NCBI GenBank assembly: GCA_009911355.1
Contig: QXXE01000031.1
Coordinates: 1-42,713, forward strand
Source of the DNA: Clostridiaceae bacterium
Lineage (GTDB): Bacteria; Bacillota; Clostridia; Oscillospirales; Butyricicoccaceae
DNA: 42,713 bases
Direction: 5' to 3'
Both the position numbers and the translations under genes were made by a program. The notes below the pieces were generated by a model, which was given only the letters and a program-made list of their open reading frames with translations, was not told the DNA's origin and did no database searches. Below, one piece after another: positions 41,129 to 42,713 of this stretch (position 1 is its first letter; each line of letters opens with the position of its first letter).

Positions 41129-41647
41129 TCAGCACTTCTCGGGTTCCGGGTACTCCTCCCCGAAGGTCTCGACCGTTACCGTCTGCATCCGCTGCGGGGT
41201 GCGCGGGCAATCCTTATAATTGCGCGGGGTGTTTACAATGTCGTCACATGCCTCAATGCCCTTGACCACCTTGCCGAACGCCGCGTAATCGCCGTCCAGA
41301 TGCGGGGAATCGCTGGTCATCAGGAAAAACTGCGAGCCCGCCGAATTCGGGTCGCCCGTCCGTGCCATCGAAATTACGCCCCGCGTGTGCGCCAGGTCGT
41401 TTTTGAAGCCGTTCGAGGTGAATTCGCCCCGGATGCAGTAGTCCGGGCCACCCATGCCCGTGCCGTCCGGGTCGCCGCCCTGGATCATGAAGCCCGGGAT
41501 GACACGATGGAAAATCGTGCCGTCATAAAAGCCCTTCGAGACCAGAGAAACAAAATTATTCACCGTGTTCGGCGCAACCTCCGGATACAGCTCGACCTCG
41601 ATCTGCGCGCCCGATTCCATTGTGATCGTTACAATTGGGTTTTTCAT
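41129..41647 (-). CDS. cyclophilin-type peptidyl-prolyl isomerase
   Basis: The 172-residue cytoplasmic enzyme speeds proline isomerisation during folding. Conserved cyclophilin residues occur in DGTIFHRVIPGFMIQGGDPDGTGMGG, RGVISMARTGDPNSAGSQFFLM and PHLDGDYAAFGKVV. There is no signal peptide. The start at MKNP follows GGAGTG; a GTG four codons upstream is less likely. The gene has its own promoter at 41708-41736 and leads a two-gene transcript with the GDPD-like gene. Confidence 0.95.
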   Translation of the reverse strand: MKNPIVTITMESGAQIEVELYPEVAPNTVNNFVSLVSKGFYDGTIFHRVIPGFMIQGGDPDGTGMGGPDYCIRGEFTSNGFKNDLAHTRGVISMARTGDPNSAGSQFFLMTSDSPHLDGDYAAFGKVVKGIEACDDIVNTPRNYKDCPRTPQRMQTVTVETFGEEYPEPEKC

Positions 41648-41707
41648 ACTTTTATACACTCCTAACCTTTTGTCCTGCGTTTTTCTGTAATAGAAGTCAA
41701 CACTCCT

Positions 41708-41736
41708 ATTGTACCAAATTATACGCCGGTCGGCAA
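41708..41736 (-). promoter_or_regulatory. promoter of the cyclophilin gene
   Basis: TTGCCG, 17 bases, TACAAT on the minus strand, about 60 bases before the start codon. A TATAAT lies in its spacer and could serve an alternative start. Confidence 0.65.
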
Positions 41737-41819
41737 GGTGAAAAATGGCAATTTTCGGTGCGGCGGCACGCGTTTCCTGTCGGATTTCAAAAAAAATCCA
41801 AAAACCAGAAAAGTTGTAG

Positions 41820-41848
41820 TTGACAGAGGCGGGAAATCCTGCTATAAT
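41820..41848 (+). promoter_or_regulatory. promoter of the tRNA operon
   Basis: TTGACA, exactly 17 bases, TATAAT: a perfect consensus promoter 22 bases before the first tRNA. Confidence 0.95.
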
Positions 41849-41869
41849 GGGTGAGTCTCAGGAAAACCC

Positions 41870-41943
41870 GCGGGTGTAGTTCAATGGTAGAATGTCAGCC
41901 TTCCAAGCTGAACACGTGGGTTCGATTCCCATCACCCGCTCCA
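41870..41943 (+). tRNA. tRNA-Gly (anticodon TCC)
   Basis: The acceptor arms GCGGGTG / CACCCGC pair perfectly, the anticodon loop is CTTCCAA, the T loop is GGTTCGATTCC, and the 3' CCA is encoded. Confidence 0.97.
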
Positions 41944-42001
41944 CACCGCAGCGGGCCGCCTTTTGGGACAGGCTGTTCCCCAGCACAGGGATCTTCCTTA
42001 T

Positions 42002-42078
<77 letters not shown>

Positions 42079-42154
42079 TCCCCCCTTCCTGAAACCGCCG
42101 CAGTGCGCCGCGCAAGGCGGCAGCACATCCGTCCCTGCTTCATTTATTGATATG

Positions 42155-42231
<77 letters not shown>

Positions 42232-42297
42232 TTTTTTCATCACAATGCGCTGCCGAAAGCGGCGCATTGTCCCCTAGTAAAAAGCAGTCCCATATAT

Positions 42298-42371
42298 TGG
42301 GGCGTAGCCAAGCGGCAAGGCAGAGGACTTTGACTCCTCCATCGCTGGTTCGAGTCCAGCCGTCCCAGCCA
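42298..42371 (+). tRNA. tRNA-Gln (anticodon TTG)
   Basis: Acceptor TGGGGCG / CGTCCCA (one G-U pair), anticodon loop CTTTGAC, D loop AGCCAAGCGGCAAGGC typical of tRNA-Gln, and an encoded CCA. Confidence 0.96.
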
Positions 42372-42377
42372 TTATTA

Positions 42378-42453
42378 GGTTCATTAGCTCAGTTGGCAGA
42401 GCACCTGCCTTTTAAGCAGGGTGTCCGGGGTTCGAATCCCCGATGAGCCACCA
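42378..42453 (+). tRNA. tRNA-Lys (anticodon TTT)
   Basis: Acceptor GGTTCAT / ATGAGCC, anticodon loop CTTTTAA, T loop GGTTCGAATCC and an encoded CCA. It is only six bases from tRNA-Gln. Confidence 0.96.
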
Positions 42454-42546
42454 AAAGTGCGCCAGACGAACCAGGGAGCCGGTCATCTATGTGGCCGGGA
42501 ACCCGTTCGTGCTGGTGTGTCCGCTGGCCAATGCCATGGACAAATG
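42454..42546 (+). other. possible 3' remnant of a protein gene after tRNA-Lys
   Basis: One frame between the tRNA-Lys and the terminator reads REPVIYVAGNPFVLVCPL and ends ANAMDK-stop. It has coding-like amino-acid composition but no start codon or ribosome-binding site, as if the 5' part had been removed. It may be a leftover of an element once integrated at the tRNA gene. Chance cannot be excluded. Confidence 0.25.
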
Positions 42547-42547
42547 A

Positions 42548-42589
42548 AAAAGGCCGCTACCCTGGAAGAATCCAGGGTAGCGGCCTTTT
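42548..42589 (+). terminator. strong terminator after the tRNA cluster
   Basis: A perfect stem AAAAGGCCGCTACCCTGG / CCAGGGTAGCGGCCTTTT with a six-base loop; it carries A and T tracts on both sides and can act bidirectionally. Confidence 0.92.
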
Positions 42590-42593
42590 CGCG

Positions 42594-42713
42594 TCGGCTG
42601 AATTTTCTCGCGCCTGCATTTCAGGCTTTGGCAGAAGAATGGCTGACTGTCATTCTGGAAAAGTCTGCAAAGGAAAAGTCAATAGGAAATTTGAAAAAAC
42701 TGAAGAAAGATGA
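42594..42713 (+). other. unassigned window end, possible 5'-truncated open frame
   Basis: A frame containing FQALAEEWLTVILEKSAKEK runs off the window. It resembles the SAM-like N-terminal helix pair of tyrosine recombinases, but it has no clear start codon and is too short to assign. Position after a tRNA gene and terminator would suit an integrase or its remnant. Confidence 0.2.

Noticed and set aside
42489-42713. 74-codon open frame at the right end
   Set aside because: It reads through the strong tRNA terminator and has no ribosome-binding site.

Overview
The window looks like the chromosome of a high-G+C, low-motility-type Clostridia, most likely Oscillospiraceae/Ruminococcaceae-like. 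The evidence is an FMN (RFN) riboswitch ahead of a ribD-ribE-ribBA-ribH operon, a Spo0A C-terminal-type DNA-binding protein, a YqhQ/DUF1385-prmC pair, BlaI/M56 and TSUP families, strong sigma-A-type promoters and Shine-Dalgarno sites almost everywhere. This assignment is inference from gene content; no 16S gene or complete marker comparison is available here.

Layout. 1-1015: partial gene, a 29-residue membrane peptide and a DUF2500 protein. 1131-4956: riboflavin operon under an FMN riboswitch. 5357-7801: BlaI-type repressor plus M56 (BlaR1-like) metalloprotease. 8052-8525: orphan Spo0A_C-like protein. 8540-21928: a long run of leftward genes: lipoprotein, PAS protein, small unknown, VOC protein, OmpR-type response regulator and histidine kinase, YqhQ, PrmC, RecA, RecX, RimO, PgsA, GNAT, CysS. 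22094-26179: rightward TRAP transporter (dctP, dctQ, dctM) with mannonate dehydratase uxuA. 26402-30187: rpsO, pnp and a FUSC-type membrane protein. 30390-31073: an AT-rich island with an XRE repressor and a divergent small gene sharing palindromic operators. 31092-41736: leftward genes for an M18 aminopeptidase, CoaE (frameshifted), TsaC, PrfA, a YdcF protein, a TSUP permease, an ABC-F ATPase, a DUF6199-like lipoprotein, a degenerate GDPD-like protein and a cyclophilin. 41820-42589: a tRNA operon (Gly, Arg, His, Gln, Lys) with promoter and terminator.

The most striking feature is a family of composite GC-rich palindromic repeats found between genes at thirteen loci. Each follows one order: an end motif C (core CGCCTGCGGGCGGGAC), then one of two alternative hairpins (B, CCAAAGGG...CCCTTTGG, or D, CGATTTTTTT...AAAAAAATCG), then one to about six tandem copies of a 39-41 bp unit A with a GGGGCTCTGCCCC palindrome. 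Stems of B and D change on both arms together between copies, so pairing appears to be maintained. At two places the repeat is read into the 3' end of a gene (coaE, GNAT).

Most genes are housekeeping. Points needing a second look are the repeat family, an oxaloacetate-decarboxylase-like motif inserted in PgsA, the coaE frameshift, the XRE/small-protein island, the GDPD-like pseudoenzyme, and the sensor-less BlaR1-like protein. Starts were chosen by Shine-Dalgarno position and family alignment from memory; no database search was possible.
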